DNA of 51,185 nt, from the NCBI GenBank assembly GCA_015680685.1, contig MNCI01017558.1, forward strand, positions 8,151-59,335. Direction: 5' to 3'. Origin of the DNA: Gnetum montanum. Taxonomy: Eukaryota; Streptophyta; Gnetopsida; Gnetales; Gnetaceae. This document shows, piece by piece, positions 9,200 through 21,954 of this stretch. The position numbers were made by a program, and so were the translations under genes. How positions within the stretch are numbered: the first letter of the stretch is position 1; the number at the start of each line of letters is the position of its first letter. The notes under the pieces were generated by a model. That model saw nothing but the letters and a program-made list of their open reading frames with translations. It did no database searches and was not told the DNA's origin.

Positions 9200-11986
9200 G
9201 ATGGTGGCTCTTCCATCAGCTACTTCCCCTTATCATCAAGCTTTTTGAATTAATATTTGTTGAGTAATGCTTGAAGCTTTTCTTCTTTTTTCTTGGGATC
9301 GTGTATTGTCCATGCATGTTGAGTGATGTATGACAGAGCTGGTACATCCCATAGGCATGGTAGTTGCAAGAACATTTGCTTAGCCTTTACATACTAGGCT
9401 GCAAACTATTGTCGTTCTTCTTCAAATGCCCTAGCTATTTTCCTTGATTCCTCATAGTTAAACATTCTACGATCCAGGTTAGTTACAACATCTTTTTTGG
9501 CCCTAATAGCTAGCCTTGGTAACTTCTAATTCTAAGTTTTCTGCATGTAACTTTTGTAGTGCATATTTTCTATCAACAAACTCTTTCTCATACAGAGCAT
9601 ACATGACTATTAATTATTGTTCTAGTTCATTCCTAGGCTTGCTTCCTGTCAACATGGCCAAATTAGTGTACCAAAGGTTCGCTAATCCTATTTCTTATGT
9701 GAGGTCTTCAATCTGCAAGTCTTTATTTTAAATTTTGCTTAGTGGACATGGGCTAAGCTATCCAAGATTGGATGCCAATTTGGATTCTGTGCAAAACTAA
9801 AACTAATCTTGGCTTTGGCCATCTGGATTTCTTTCTCATTAATCTACTTGTACATGCCCACTTGATCTTGGAAATGTTCTTTGATTCATTCATGCTTCTT
9901 GACCTCATTCTACGATACATTAATTTCAATTGCTAACTTTATTCTAATTACATGAACTTCTTCCATGCATAAGGTTGAGTTTTCATGGGTCAAGTAACTC
10001 ATGTCTTGGTTGACATGAACTAACTATTCTCAAAGTTGTTGCATGCTTTCTTTGATAATGTTCTTTTACTACTCAATATTGGTCAACCGAGCATTATCTG
10101 AAGCTAATTGTTTATTCTCCTCCTATAGAGTGGTGAGTGCCTTGGCATGTGCATACATTTGTGCTTCTACCATTGAAGCATCTTAGACCACTTTCTCCTT
10201 CTCTCACTCCATCTTCATGTTATGGTCGATGAGGCACCTCACATGGTCTATTCAAAACTGGTTAAGTTGGTCAGTCATAACAAACTACATCTTATCTCTT
10301 CTTTTTTCTCTAAGCATTGCAAGCTCTTCTTGTAGTTTTTGGATTTCATTTTCAATATGGTCTACCCTAGTCTCAGCCATAACCAACTTTTCTTTGGTGG
10401 TAATTAGTTCAAACTATATTATGATGATATCACTGGGGATATCAAAAAGATTCTACATGACTTGTCACATTTGCAATAGTCTATCTAATATATCCTCATG
10501 TTTAGCAGAAATCATTAAGGTTCTAGCCAATATTTGAGCATCTTGAGCTCCAAAGATATGGACTAGTGGCATAATAAAGACATTGAAGGACTTCTTGCAG
10601 TGATCAGTGATCACTTCAACAACTCTCGTTGCATCTTGATACTACATGACCACCACTATGGCTCTTTCTCTTATTTTCAACATCAGTTGAAATGATGCAG
10701 CATTTCCTGAGATTTGTTATGACCACTCATCCCCTCATCATGACTATAATAAAATTTGCCCACTAGCAAGGTCTATTCAGATGGTGGGTCTGATACATGC
10801 TCTCTGACCTTATAAAGGTTGGTTCTCTCTTTGGTTTCCCAGCTAATTATATTTGCAATATGTTGCAGATGGCTCATTGAAGGTCTATAATCCTACAATA
10901 ACAATAGTGGAACTTCTTGTTATTGATATTCTTATTGCTATTAGTTAGTGGTTGGCTGTTGGTTCCTACTTGCTATTGTTGGGTAGTAGCTTGAATAGTA
11001 TTAACAAGAGTTGAGACTATAGCTCCCTCGGTGCCTACTTATTTCTCTAATTGATCCTTTTTTAAAGACATGGGTTTTGACATCTCAATGTATGAAGTGT
11101 TTTGAGCTTTCCTCAAAACACCATTTGTATAACCCTATATGTCTTCTTGATTACACAACTTCTTAATTAGGCAGGGAAATTGCAATGTTGGCTTCCCCAC
11201 CATCTTCTCTTCAAATTGTCTTTGACTTTTGACAAAGTACAGATAGGAAATATTGACATTGAATTTTCTCATCAATATGACACTTCCTCTAGCTGCATAA
11301 TTTGATATTTGGTTGAGCCTCTTGGTTAGGAACAAATAATAAGTTCCAATCTTACAATATATCTTTTCCTTTGCAATCAGGTCATTATGCCCCTTATCCT
11401 CCTTATCATAGGCTTAATGAAGTCACAATCTTTTTATGTTGATATCAGACCTTGTGGATATCTGTGTTACATTGGCTTCTTTGTTTGATAAATTGAGGGC
11501 TTTGGCTATTGCCTCCACCAAATATGATATGGAAACTCCATCTACCTTTATCATGGCATCATCTTGCATGTTTTTCCAAGATTCAAGAGTTTCCCCTAAG
11601 TACCATTCATCACTGGCTGATATTGTAGGCCACAGGGGAGATGATCGGAGTTGTGTTCTGATAGCATCTAGAGCAAACTCCATGAAAGGGCCAAAATTGA
11701 GTTCCACAATGACTATGGACATGATTAACTTTTCCTAGATGCCCTAGAGGCATTCAAGTGAGAGTGTGAGGCACTGTCCTTAGTCTGGTACTTGTGGTGC
11801 TTCAGCCTCCACTTGGGAAAAGTATTTAGTAGCAGGAATTTACTGATAGATACTAAAAGACTAAGCTTCCTACTCCATGTACTCTACTTGTGGAGTTTAT
11901 TCTGCATTATGGCCTCTTCCTCAACCTTTTGGCCTTTTGCTTTCTGGTTGGGAGGGTCCTCCTTCTAGTATCCTTTTCAAGGCCAT
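9200..11986 (-). pseudogene. Element B ORF2 (env-position protein, plant transposon-protein type)
   Basis: The minus-strand ATG at 11986 follows TTGATTGATTGCAG, a good plant 3' splice site with a CTAAAC branch-point-like motif about 20 nt upstream. The N-terminus is basic (ESKRPKG). Residues encoded at 11722-11423 (LNFGPFMEF, EWYLGET) and 11335-11135 (IGTYYLF upstream, then LQFPCLIKKLC) match the same segments of C and E. This resembles the 'putative plant transposon protein' domain found downstream of pol in Athila-type elements. The C-terminal part to about 9200 is coiled-coil-like in C but has many stops here. Function of this family is not known; an envelope role is often proposed from position only. 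Confidence 0.75.
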
Positions 11987-14290
11987 CTGCAATCAATCAA
12001 GAGTTTAGAATTACTAATGTGTTTATATTAACACTTGATGATTCATAATCCTTCTCATACTTTCATTTAGATCACATATTTAGTTCATAATGATTGCAGA
12101 GTTAGAATAATTTTCAAAATGATACCCCTTAGATGGTGCATCTTTAATTTTCATGACCTCCCACAGTTATTATCTTTTTTGCTCACAATACCTTAGAATT
12201 AGTTGGAATGGTTTATTAAGAGAATTTATTGAAGTATTTACCTTGAATTTACTTAATTCATAATAATATCCTTAATGTTTCATCTTACTTACTCATAGAC
12301 TATCTTCTAGAGTTGGACAATTTTCCAAAAATTTTGGCTCAAATTTTCCTTGATGTCACCCTCCATGATGAAGTTGAGCACTTCGAGATCAATAGGATTC
12401 AAAAATCTCAAAAATCAGAGCTATGGGAACCAAGTCATGGCTTGTAGAAGGTAGGCTGTTAGAGTTCAAAAGTTAAATAGCAATAACTTCTCTTGTGGAA
12501 AATGGAAATAATGAAAATTTTGCTAACTCCCCACTCCTATATATAGTATTTTTATAAGTGTGACATCATATCAATGATGTATGAGGGGCTCATACATCGC
12601 ATCAATAACGTCACCTCGAAAAATTTCAATTTTTGTCAATATTTTCTGATGAAAAAAATGAGTCAAACTAAATGATAGGAAGACAATAAGCATTCCCAAA
12701 GGATCTTAGAATAGCCATGATGCTCAGGTTGCAAAAATTAGACATTTAAAGGTCATAAAGAGGAATTTTAGGCTATGAAAGGTTATGAAGTGTATATAAG
12801 ATGGATGAAGGGTTATAGGTTTATGGACAAATTTCCAAAAGTAAGGGAAGTATTTATTAGATTATTGGATGATCTTAGAAGGCACAAGATGATGTGCAAT
12901 TACTTGCGAAGTATGAAATACAAAAGTTATAAAAGTGGGTCCTCCCCAAAGCAAGCTCCAGCTCTTAGTCCCCTTGTATAAACACATCTAAAAGTGTCCT
13001 TAGACACTCAAGGAGTTAAATGTAAGACATGCTCATTATCAAAACACATATTAGTATCATTGAATTGGAAAAATAATACTATATGACACGAAACCACAAG
13101 TTATGACTAACTATATAGTGAGGTGAGATGGATTGTAGAAGGGATTATTGGAATCAAGACACGAGGTGTCTTACCATAGGCATAATGAATTCTTGTGTGA
13201 AATTTTTCATTACAATAATCATTAGCCCTTCATTCCAAGATTCAAACCAAGTCCAAACCATGTTCCAATTACATCGCATTGTTTCATCTTTTGGATTCAC
13301 AACCACAAGACTACCCCTATTGCAAAGAGTATTACCACTTGACATATTGTCCAAAGGAGGAGTTTATTAATTACACTTTTTATTATTTTTTTAAATTCCT
13401 GAGAAGCTACCTACCTTCAAGCATGGGTAACATGTCTTTCCAATGGGACCCCCAGAAATTTATTCTGTGCATGGATTTTATTTTTAACTATGTCAACCTT
13501 ATTAGAAGACTACCTTCAGGCATGGGTAACATGTCTTTCTAGTCACATGGTAAGGTAGCACTTATTATACTCTTACTCCCATTTTTCATTAGATATACAA
13601 GGATATAATACACCTAAGCAACAAGATAGAACTCATAATAGTAATCTAGTAGACTCCACAAATCCCCTTGATGTCACACCCTTTGCATTCACACTTGGTT
13701 CTTCACTCTACTATCTAAGCATAATGATCACAAGTTTATTCGTAGTTTTATTATGAGAAGAATATCATTATGATCATGGTAAGAACCTATGATTATTGGA
13801 ATGGATGGATGGATGTTGTTATCTCATGGTATAGATAATTGATACCTTATGATCAGTAATATAGAGAAATCTACACCTTATTGGGACTACATCTTGCCTT
13901 ATTTGATGTGTTTTATTGGAAATTTGAAAAAAATATGTACAAGTACAATAGAAACAAAACATGAAAAATTAGAAAAGATATCAAAAATTAGAAAGATAAA
14001 AAGAATGAATTATTATTAAAGAATTAGAAAATATCAAAGAAAATAAAAAGTTTAAGAAATGAAGAAGTATAAAGAAAAGGAAAATATATTAAGAAAATAG
14101 AAAAAGTGATAAGTAAGTAGAAAATTTTAGAGGTACCTACATGTCCTAGAGGACACCCCCATAACTATGGTTAACATTGGTCAATTGAAAAAGTGAACAA
14201 GCATAGGACATTTGGATACATTGGTTGGAATTAATAGTGGAGTTGGAATATTGATGATAAGGTTTAACTTGCTAGATGCTTACTAGTATA
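11987..14290 (-). other. Element B spacer between pol and ORF2, with candidate promoter and intron
   Basis: No protein is supported. On the minus strand a TATA box (CTATATATAGG, around 12537-12547) is preceded by TGACG/GATG repeats like those of the B LTR. A candidate splice donor AAG|GTAAATAC lies at 12241 and would pair with the acceptor at 11987 to give a 255-nt intron ahead of ORF2. Other parts are the conserved GGGGAGGACCCAC block (12934-12953, complement) and a conserved 30-base motif present twice (13411-13446 and 13510-13543). The 13920-14110 stretch is very A-rich in short runs. Confidence 0.6.
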
Positions 14291-15430
14291 GGCCTATGTG
14301 GACTAGATGGATGGTGAATATGCATGGCACTTGAAGGGTAAGTTTCCTAAACAATGTAGGAACCCTCCCAACGTATTTAGAACTTGGTCTTTTATTGGAC
14401 ATGATTGCAGTTATACTATAGGACCTTGTCGCATGGCTATATTAATATTTGTCTTATACGAGCATCATGCCTATGCTTGGAGTAGGTCATATGGAGCTCA
14501 TTGCTCATGAGTGCTACTAGCTTATTCTCTTCTAATAGATTGAGATTCATTAGGTACTCTCATTGGGAAAAACTCAAGTTGAGGTTAAGTTGGCTGGCAA
14601 TAGCTAGAGTTTGAGGCTTTACCTTAATTGGTAGCATGGGTAACTTACCATAGACTAGCTTATAGCGTGAATAACAAATGGGTAATTTCCACATTGCTAT
14701 ATAGGCCCATAGAGCATCATTTAGCTTGGTGCTCTGATCCTTTCTAAATCTACTAACCATCTCAATCAATATTATAGTGATCTCATGGTTAATTACTTCT
14801 ACTTGACCATTGGCTTGGGGATGGTGTGGTGTGGTCAACTTATGATTTACCCCAAGCTGTTGCATGAGCTTTTTAAAAGTAGCAAGAATAAAATGAGTCC
14901 TATTATCAAAAATAAGCATTCTTGTTATTCTAAACCAGTTCACCACATGTTGTTAAAAAAACTTGGTAGTTGTTTTTGTTGTACAATCTTTCACTGGTGT
15001 TGCCTCTACCCACTTGGTACAATAATCCATGGTCACAATTATATAAGCATTCCCATTTGACATTGGTGTGATGGAGCTCATGAAGTCAATTCCCCATATA
15101 TTGAATGGTTTTAGTGGTTGTATCCATTGTTACGACCCTTCATTTCTAGGCATTATTCCTCTATCTTTTTGGCATCCCTCATAAGACTGTGTAAAGGTAT
15201 GGACATCCCAAAATAAGGTACATTAGAAGTAGCTTGCCATCAGTAGTTTTAATATTGTCCTACATCCTATGTAATGGTCACTACATGGGCCTTCATGCAC
15301 ATACTATAGGATCCATTGTTGATCATATTTTAGTACACAACATTGGGCTAACCTATCTGCACAAATCTTGTAAAGGTTTCCATTGATTTCCATATATCTT
15401 TTCACCTTACAAAGGAATTACTCTTTCTAT
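14291..15430 (-). pseudogene. Element B pol: integrase and C-terminal tail
   Basis: The HHCC zinc domain lies at about 15430-15150. The core includes IWGIDF (first Asp, about 15090), IFDNRTHF (second Asp kept, Gly to Arg) and QVEVINHE (Glu kept). The open frame 14946-14560 covers the second half of the core with GQVEV and LWAYIAMWKLPI. The tail continues to 14291. The three acidic residues survive, but stops and frameshifts before 14946 break the gene. It aligns block for block with A (1896-3065). Confidence 0.85.
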
Positions 15431-17380
15431 TTTTCACTCCACTCTACATGAAGCTCTTTTGTTATTAGATAAGTTAGATAATCATTCTTCCATGACTTTT
15501 CTATTGAGACTATAACCATTACTCTTTTAGTAAACAAATTTTTGTTAGGGAATTAGTCCGACAAAGGTTCTGCATGGTCTTGTGAGTTGCATCTGAGTCT
15601 TGACAAGTGATCAACTACAACATTCTTTGTGCCCTTCTTGTTAATCATTGTGATGTAAAACTCCTACAAGATAATGAGCCATCTAATCACTTGTGGACTG
15701 ATCACTCGTTTGTTCATAAGAAAATGGATGGCATTGTGGTCAATGTGGATGTGAATTGGATACCTGAGCACATAATTTGTGAATATTTTAAGTGCATACA
15801 TCATTGTCATTAGCTTCTTTTCTGTTGTGGTGTAATTCAATTATGCCTTGATGATGCTTTTGCTAATGTAATGAATATAGTATGGTCTCTTTTAGTCATC
15901 TAGCTATGTCAAAACTGCACCCAGTGCAAAGTTTGAAGCATCTATCATGATATGAAAAGGCTTGGACCAATCTAAAGCTTGTAGGATTGGTGTCTTCATC
16001 AACTTTTGTTTCAAGGTATCAAAGGCCTTTTCACATAACTTAATCCACTAAAAGGGTACATCCTTCTTAGTTAACTCAACTAATGGTTTTGCAATTTTTG
16101 AAAAGTTCTTTATGAATCTTTTGTAGTACCCCGTATGGCTAAAAAATGATCAAACATCCTTGACTATTTATGGCTCTGAGTGATATTTTGTATGACTCTA
16201 ACTTTGTCAAGATCCACCTTTATTCCTTTTTGTGAGATTTTGTGCCCTAAGATGATCCCATCCTAGACCATAAGATGGCTTTTCTGCCAAGTGAAATTTA
16301 GATTAGTCTCTACACATCTCTTTAATACCTACTGTAGATGATCTAGTGCTTATTTAAAATCTAGCCCATATGTTGAAAAATCATTCATAAATACTTCAAC
16401 ATCATTTCCTATTTATTTTTGGAAGATGCTGAGAATGAGTCTCTAGAAGGTGGTGGGCACATTGCAAAGATCAAAAGGCATCTACTTGTAAGTGAATGTT
16501 CTCCATGGACTAGTGAACGTTATCTTCTCTTGGTCTTCAGGTGGAATGCAAATCTAGCTATATTCTGTGTACCCATCTAGAAAATTGTAGTACTCATGTC
16601 CTATAATAGTATCCAAGACTGTATCAACAAATGGTAGAGGAAAATCATCCTTGAATGTAGCAGAGTTCAACAATCAAAAGTCAATGTACATTCTCTACTT
16701 GCCTCCATTCTTAGTAACAATTACTAAATGATTAGCACATTCACTATCCATGATGGGATAAATGAATCTTGCCTTAAGTAATTTTTCCAACTCTTGTTTG
16801 ACTACTTCTTTAAGTTTTTGGTTTAGCCTTCTCTATGGTTGGCATCTTGGTTTTATTGCTAGATCAATATATGTCCAATGTTGATAAATTCTAGGATCAA
16901 TTCCTATGGTCTCATCATAAGACCACATGACTGTTGTTGAGCACCTGCTAACTACTTTCAACAACTTCTTCTTTTGCTCTTTATCTAGTTTGGAGTTGAT
17001 TATGACTAGCTTCTGATTATTCAAGAAAGCATATTCAAGTGCTATTGATAGGGCTTTCAATTCTAATAGTTCTGGTTCAACTTGATCTAGGATCTCTAAT
17101 TATCCTCATTCTATCTCTTGTTCTTGACCTGCATGTGGATATGGGTGTCTTCTTCTTAGTTGCTAAAACTTATTGGCTTCTTCTATGTAGGTACTTATTA
17201 TTTAATTTTTTGGTTCCATGTATATATTTGATTCAATTTCACTATCTGTGATCAACCACTAGATGCTTTCTTGTTGGGTGGCCATCGCATACAAGCATGT
17301 TTGCACACATATTTCTTCAACACATTTGTTGCATGCTACATTCTCTCCTTGTTTGATTGTCCATATCTTCTACACACAAC
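15431..17380 (-). pseudogene. Element B pol: reverse transcriptase and RNase H
   Basis: RNase H lies at about 15600-15960 and RT at about 15960-16850. The active site at 16380-16391 reads FMND, so the first catalytic Asp of FMDD has become Asn by a G-to-A change. The segment 17060-16833 (NQKLVIINSKLDKEQKK, then WSYDETIGIDPRI) is the N-terminal part of RT, matching the same block in A. Many stops are present. The plus-strand frames at 15607-15813 and 17039-17251 are shadows. Confidence 0.85.
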
Positions 17381-17830
17381 TACACATATTATTGCTATAT
17401 GCCGTACATAGAACTCTGCATCATTGAATAATCCTAGCTTCATCTTCCTTGGAAATCTCCAAGGACAAATCTCTAATACTGAGCTTAGCATCCATAGTGC
17501 TAAGCCAAGCTCTTTCGATTATGATCATAAACTCTCCCTTGTTTTTACTTACATGGATGATAAGAAAGTCAACAAGGTAGGACTAGCCACTAATAGTGGT
17601 GATCGTATCATCGACTTATCCTAGTGGAATTGTGATCAATTGGTCTGCAAGCTCTAATCGAATGTTACCTTTCTTCAATGGTGGTAGATTCTAGGCTTGA
17701 CACATGTCTTGCAATATCAAGTTTACTTCTAATCCATAATTGAGTAGAGCCTTGCACAATTTTTGCCCTACTACTTGAATGTATACCAAGGGACTTCCTG
17801 GATTTGTTCATTTTTGAGAAAGTGCTCCTA
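17381..17830 (-). pseudogene. Element B protease
   Basis: This is the retropepsin region. The active-site triad that reads DSG in elements D and F reads NYG here (near 17730-17745), so the catalytic Asp is lost. The later block corresponding to the hydrophobic GRAWL turn lies near 17500. The plus-strand frame 17424-17624 is its shadow. Confidence 0.75.
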
Positions 17831-18820
17831 CCTTGATCTAATGAGTAATGGTCTATGTTAGCATGATAATTGTCACATTTTTGTTAGATGATGTTGGAAG
17901 CTTGTTGTTTCTAGGAGGATTTCATATGAATGGAGTGGAGTGGATGTGTCACCCATCATTTGAACCTTTTTGGGACTCATTCAAAAGAATGATAACTTCT
18001 TGGATTGTGATTCCTACATGATTACCTTCTCCTAAATGTTCACTACCCTAATTGCATTTTTCTATTGAGCCTATGATAGCAACTCTCTCTACATTATATG
18101 TGGTGCTACAAGTGGTAAAGGAGTAGGTGGTTGACTAAATGAACTAGTTTCTTGTGGATGCATGTACTGATTAGAATACATCCTTGGAGATGTTGGCCTA
18201 TGGTTTCCCAATGGATAGTATTAAGGAGCTTGAATTGTTGTGTTCCCTAGAGAAATTGGGCATTAGACATAGTATCCATAAGGTTTGGTTGTCACTATGA
18301 GTACTATTGTCTTGGTGGTGGCATCGTTGATGATTATGGTTGCTATCACTATTGAGGATATTGCTCCTATGGCTACGGGTAAGCTCCATTGGGTTAATAA
18401 GTTGTTTGGAAGGTTTGTTGATAGTTACCTTGAGGGTAAGGTAACCATTTGAGCATTTTCTTTTTAATGAATCTTAGGTTTAATGCATATGCCCCCATTT
18501 CTTATAGATGTACCATGATAGGGTAGCACCCCTTAGGATGGTCATACTGACACACTAACATCCTTCCTCCTCATCCAAGCTCATACCCAAATAGTCTACC
18601 ACTGAAACTACCTTTCCTTTCTGCTTGAAATCTCTTTTCTTCTTTTTGTCTTTTCCTTTGTTAAAGGACTACTCAGTTCTTTCCTTACAATTTTTAGAGT
18701 TTTTGCAAACTTTTCATCAACCAAATCCCAAATCTTTTCTACCTTATTTGCTATATTTGTAACATATTTCTAAATAGGTAATGTTTTCTTTTATATTACC
18801 TCATCCAAGGTTTCTTCTTC
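17831..18820 (-). pseudogene. Element B gag, C-terminal half (split by element C)
   Basis: Tyr/Pro/Gln-rich C-terminal gag sequence runs from 17831, followed rightwards by the zinc knuckle (about 18530-18565; the frame is shifted by one missing base inside it) and a Lys/Glu-rich stretch (18600-18760). The gene stops at 18820 where element C begins after the TTGTT duplication. The next part of the same gag is at 50853-51134. Confidence 0.85.
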
Positions 18821-18825
18821 TTGTT
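18821..18825. repeat. Left target-site duplication of element C (TTGTT)
   Basis: TTGTT directly precedes the LTR start TGATGAACC. An identical TTGTT follows the other LTR at 50848-50852. Joining the flanks restores continuity of the B gag. Confidence 0.93.
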
Positions 18826-19674
18826 TGATGAACCATGATTTTTCAGGCTCCAATATCAAACCCTCGATATTGGGTACGCGATATCATAGCCTCACAAGCG
18901 ATATCAAATACACAATATCATGGTTCCTATGTGAGCCTATAAATACACAATTGGGCACATGGGAGAGTCATAGGAAAAGTTAGTGTTAGAGTAAGATCTT
19001 TTTGTTAGTTTCAATTCCTCTCAACCGTTTCCTCAGTGCATGCCCACAGTGTGATGATTGTAATTATATGAAACCTTTATTCGAGTGTGACATACTTGGA
19101 CACACACATGACCAACAATAAAGATTGAGATTACTTCATCATTGCAGCATTCACTTAATTTTAATTGCTTATTGTTATTTTTATTTATTATTTTCTTAAT
19201 TAATATTTCTTTACCCTCATTTCCTATCCCTATTATTAAATGCAGAATGAGTACAACTTAATCACGAGAATTTAAGTGTGACTACTTGGTATCCCAGTAG
19301 CGTACCTAGGACATGTGCTTGGTGATCTCAGTAGTAGTACACGAGGTCCAAGATGTGTATGGATGATTAAGGATGGATGCTCATTGCACTTAAGATAGCT
19401 TAGATTATCTTCTCCCTTTCTCTCTTAACTTAAAACAAAGTTATTTTCCATTGTCCCTAGGAGTAGCATAGTGATAGGAAACACATCATACACCTCACTC
19501 TGGACTAAACCATATGTGACAAAGCAAATACTAGTCTAGGTGGAAAGACAGAAAACTACGATCAATGAGTAACTATCTAGATATCACAACTAGTCCATCT
19601 GCAAAGTTCGATCGGATCATACGTGAACGCTCATATTGCTATGGTTGAGTGTAGGGGTACCTCACCACTCATCA
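18826..19674 (+). repeat. Element C 5' LTR
   Basis: This 849-bp LTR runs from TGATGAACC to CTCATCA. U3 has decayed copies of the CGATATCG palindrome (18866-18920). The TATA box CTATAAAT is at 18938-18945 and the poly(A) signal AATAAA at 19117-19122. The R-region paired repeats CTTGGTATCCCAGTAG and CTTGGTGATCTCAGTAG are at 19285-19335. Confidence 0.94.
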
Positions 19675-19675
19675 T

Positions 19676-19693
19676 TGGCACCATTGCTAAGGA
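19676..19693 (+). promoter_or_regulatory. Element C primer binding site (tRNA-Asp)
   Basis: TGGCACCATTGCTAAGGA begins one base after the LTR. It is a mutated form of the tRNA-Asp complement seen nearly intact in D and F. Minus-strand DNA synthesis would start here. Confidence 0.85.
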
Positions 19694-19807
19694 TGCTGCT
19701 AGTTATTTAGATTAGTTATATCATACAAGATCACTATAACAAAGTATTCATGATATATCTCTTAGAAAAGAAATTAATTTCAATTAAGTCACGCACGATT
19801 CACAACA

Positions 19808-21841
19808 ATGTCTCTCTCACAAGACTATGATAATGCAACAACCAGTAAGGCAATTCATTGGAGAACTAATGAATTATACAATGATGAAAATGAAGTTTGG
19901 AGTATTCAATCTAATGAAAGCGTCTCCTATGTACATAAACAAAGACAACATCACTCCAACTCACAAATTCATAACCCACCTAGTGACGATGAACCCCTGC
20001 TGGCCACTAAGAGCTTAATGCATATACAAGAGGCTGTTCGAATATCCTGCAGGCATCATAAGGAAAGTCGTCTACCCTAGCTTGATTTAAACAACTTTCC
20101 CAAGTTTTCAGGAGGCTATGATTTAGACCCGCAACATCATTTACAAGCCTTCTATGATGCTTATGTATGGAACAATATTGATAATGGGTGGTAAAAACTT
20201 AAGTTCTTTCCTACGACACTCATTGACCAAGCAAAAGTATGGTACAGGTCCTTAAGACCAAAATCAATTCAACGTTGGCCGACAATGGTAGAACTCTTCA
20301 ACAAAAGATATCAAACCTATGCAAGAGTGTCAGCCTTGAGGAAACAAATCCAAGAGTGGAAACAAGCACAACATGAACCCTTGGACATGGCCTTAGAAAG
20401 ATATTATGCATTGTTAAACAACTGCCTAGGCCATGGTTCTCCAAGGAAAGGCTAATGTACCACATCATAAATGGGCTCCGTAACAAGACAAGGGAGACCC
20501 TAGGGATGTATGCCCAAGGTCAATTATATGAGCTACGAACCCACTAATTCCAAGAGCTTATTAAGTGGGTAGCAAAAGATGAAGGAGAAATGGCTAAATG
20601 GGGGAATGTTGAAAGCTCTCAACAGGACCAAAATCTCAAACAGCAAAGGTCCATGATCATGAAGAGGAGAAATCAACTCACCTCAAGGAGGTGGATTCAT
20701 CTTTGCCAATACTACAATTACTAGATGAAATTAAGGCAAAGATCAATAAGATGAAGGAATGGATACATGAAAAATGTAGAGAATATGCCAACACTATTAG
20801 AGGTAGAACCATAACGAACCAAGAAGTAGGACAAAACACCCTTAGACAATCGAAAAGAAGGGTTGAAGAGAATAAGAACTCAACTGCTAATCATATGTAT
20901 CAGTGTAACATTTTCCTATACGATCATCCCAAAGGTCAATTTCCAATCTTGTCACATTTACATGAGCATTGGGGAAGAATGTTACATCCAGAGTTCGTAC
21001 AAAAATACTGTGTTCAATCATAATGGCAAAAATCCTAGTCGTGGGGGAGGCCACCCTCAAACTGGTTACACCCTTCATATCATCAGAACCCAAGTGCTTA
21101 TCAGGTTCAGCATCGTGTTTCCCCAACTGGGTCAACATTCTCTATCTCGTCACATTGTTATCATTCTCCTAAATGCTATCAACCCATATCCATCTAACAC
21201 AATCACTACCTCATGTGCCTTACACTTCTCCTAACCCTCAATATTCTCATCCTTCATCTCCTTCTACATTGCCACCAATAGTACTAGCAGGTTTTGCACC
21301 ACAACATTGACCCACGAATGTTAATTGTGCTAATATGGTCAACAACAATGGAGGTTGTCTACAACATCAAAAACATCCTTTCTTTAGGCATGACCAAAAA
21401 AAGAGATGGCATGGTTCCGAAAACACTGCACCCTCCAACCAAGTGCAAGTTCAATGTTGTGATGCATCTTTCTCCTCAAATACAATGCCTCATGTTATCT
21501 TAACAAGCTCATCACTCAATACTCCAACTACTAGGAAGCCCAATGAATATAGCCACGTAGGGAGACATATCGATCCTTGCATACCATCTTACGGTCACGG
21601 GTGCCATAGTGGGTCAACTCCTTATCAATTGACTAGATCTCATAATTTGCCCCATTATGCCTACTTTAATCAAGTGTATGAACCCCAAATTGGGTATATT
21701 CCAACCACCACATCAAAGGAGACCCAGTGGTTTGGACATGATCAAACTCTAATGTTTCCAAAATGCTTGGATCCAAAATTTCCATTTATTAATTCTAGCC
21801 ATGCTCAACTGTTTAGTTATGGGGGATATCCTCCATTCTAA
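19808..21841 (+). pseudogene. Element C gag
   Basis: The ATG at 19808 opens MSLSQDYDN, matching MPLLQDYDN of E. The stop at 21841 is preceded by YGGYPPF in the same frame. After an N-terminal linker (HSNSQIHN, DDEPLLAT) comes the gag core at about 20080-20560, with GGYDLDPQHHLQAF and AKVWYRSLRP, the conserved retrotransposon gag region. The knuckle region (20900-20945) reads CNIFLYDHPKGQ, so two of the zinc-binding residues seen in D and F are missing. The C-terminus is rich in His, Tyr and Pro. Stops at 20077 and 20191 break the frame. No protease or RT follows. Confidence 0.85.
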
Positions 21842-21954
21842 CAAGCAGAATTAGTAAATGTTTTTCCTTTTCTTTAATTTTACAATTTTTTTTCCAGTTT
21901 TTCATCTTTCAATTTGTTATTTTATCTTTTATCTTTTTTATGGATAATCTCATA
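21842..21954 (+). other. Start of element C spacer, interrupted by element D
   Basis: This T-rich stretch after gag matches the complement of 36840-36960 in element E. It ends in TCATA (21950-21954), the left TSD of element D. The same spacer continues at 45148. Confidence 0.85.

Larger units (their letters stand above)
8100..18825 (-). mobile_element. Element B: gypsy element with pol and ORF2, left part
   Basis: From right to left on the minus strand: gag (cut at 18825), protease, RT, RNase H, integrase, spacer, env-position ORF2, polypurine tract and 3' LTR. The gag resumes at 50853-51134 after the insertion of element C, flanked by the 5-bp duplication TTGTT (18821-18825 and 50848-50852). 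B is the only element here with both pol and ORF2, so it represents the complete form from which the pol-less C and E types could have been mobilised. All frames are broken. Confidence 0.9.

Noticed and set aside
13128-13542. Short frames in the B spacer (up to 87 aa)
   Set aside because: They are not conserved as protein among spacers of C, D, E and F; only DNA blocks are conserved.
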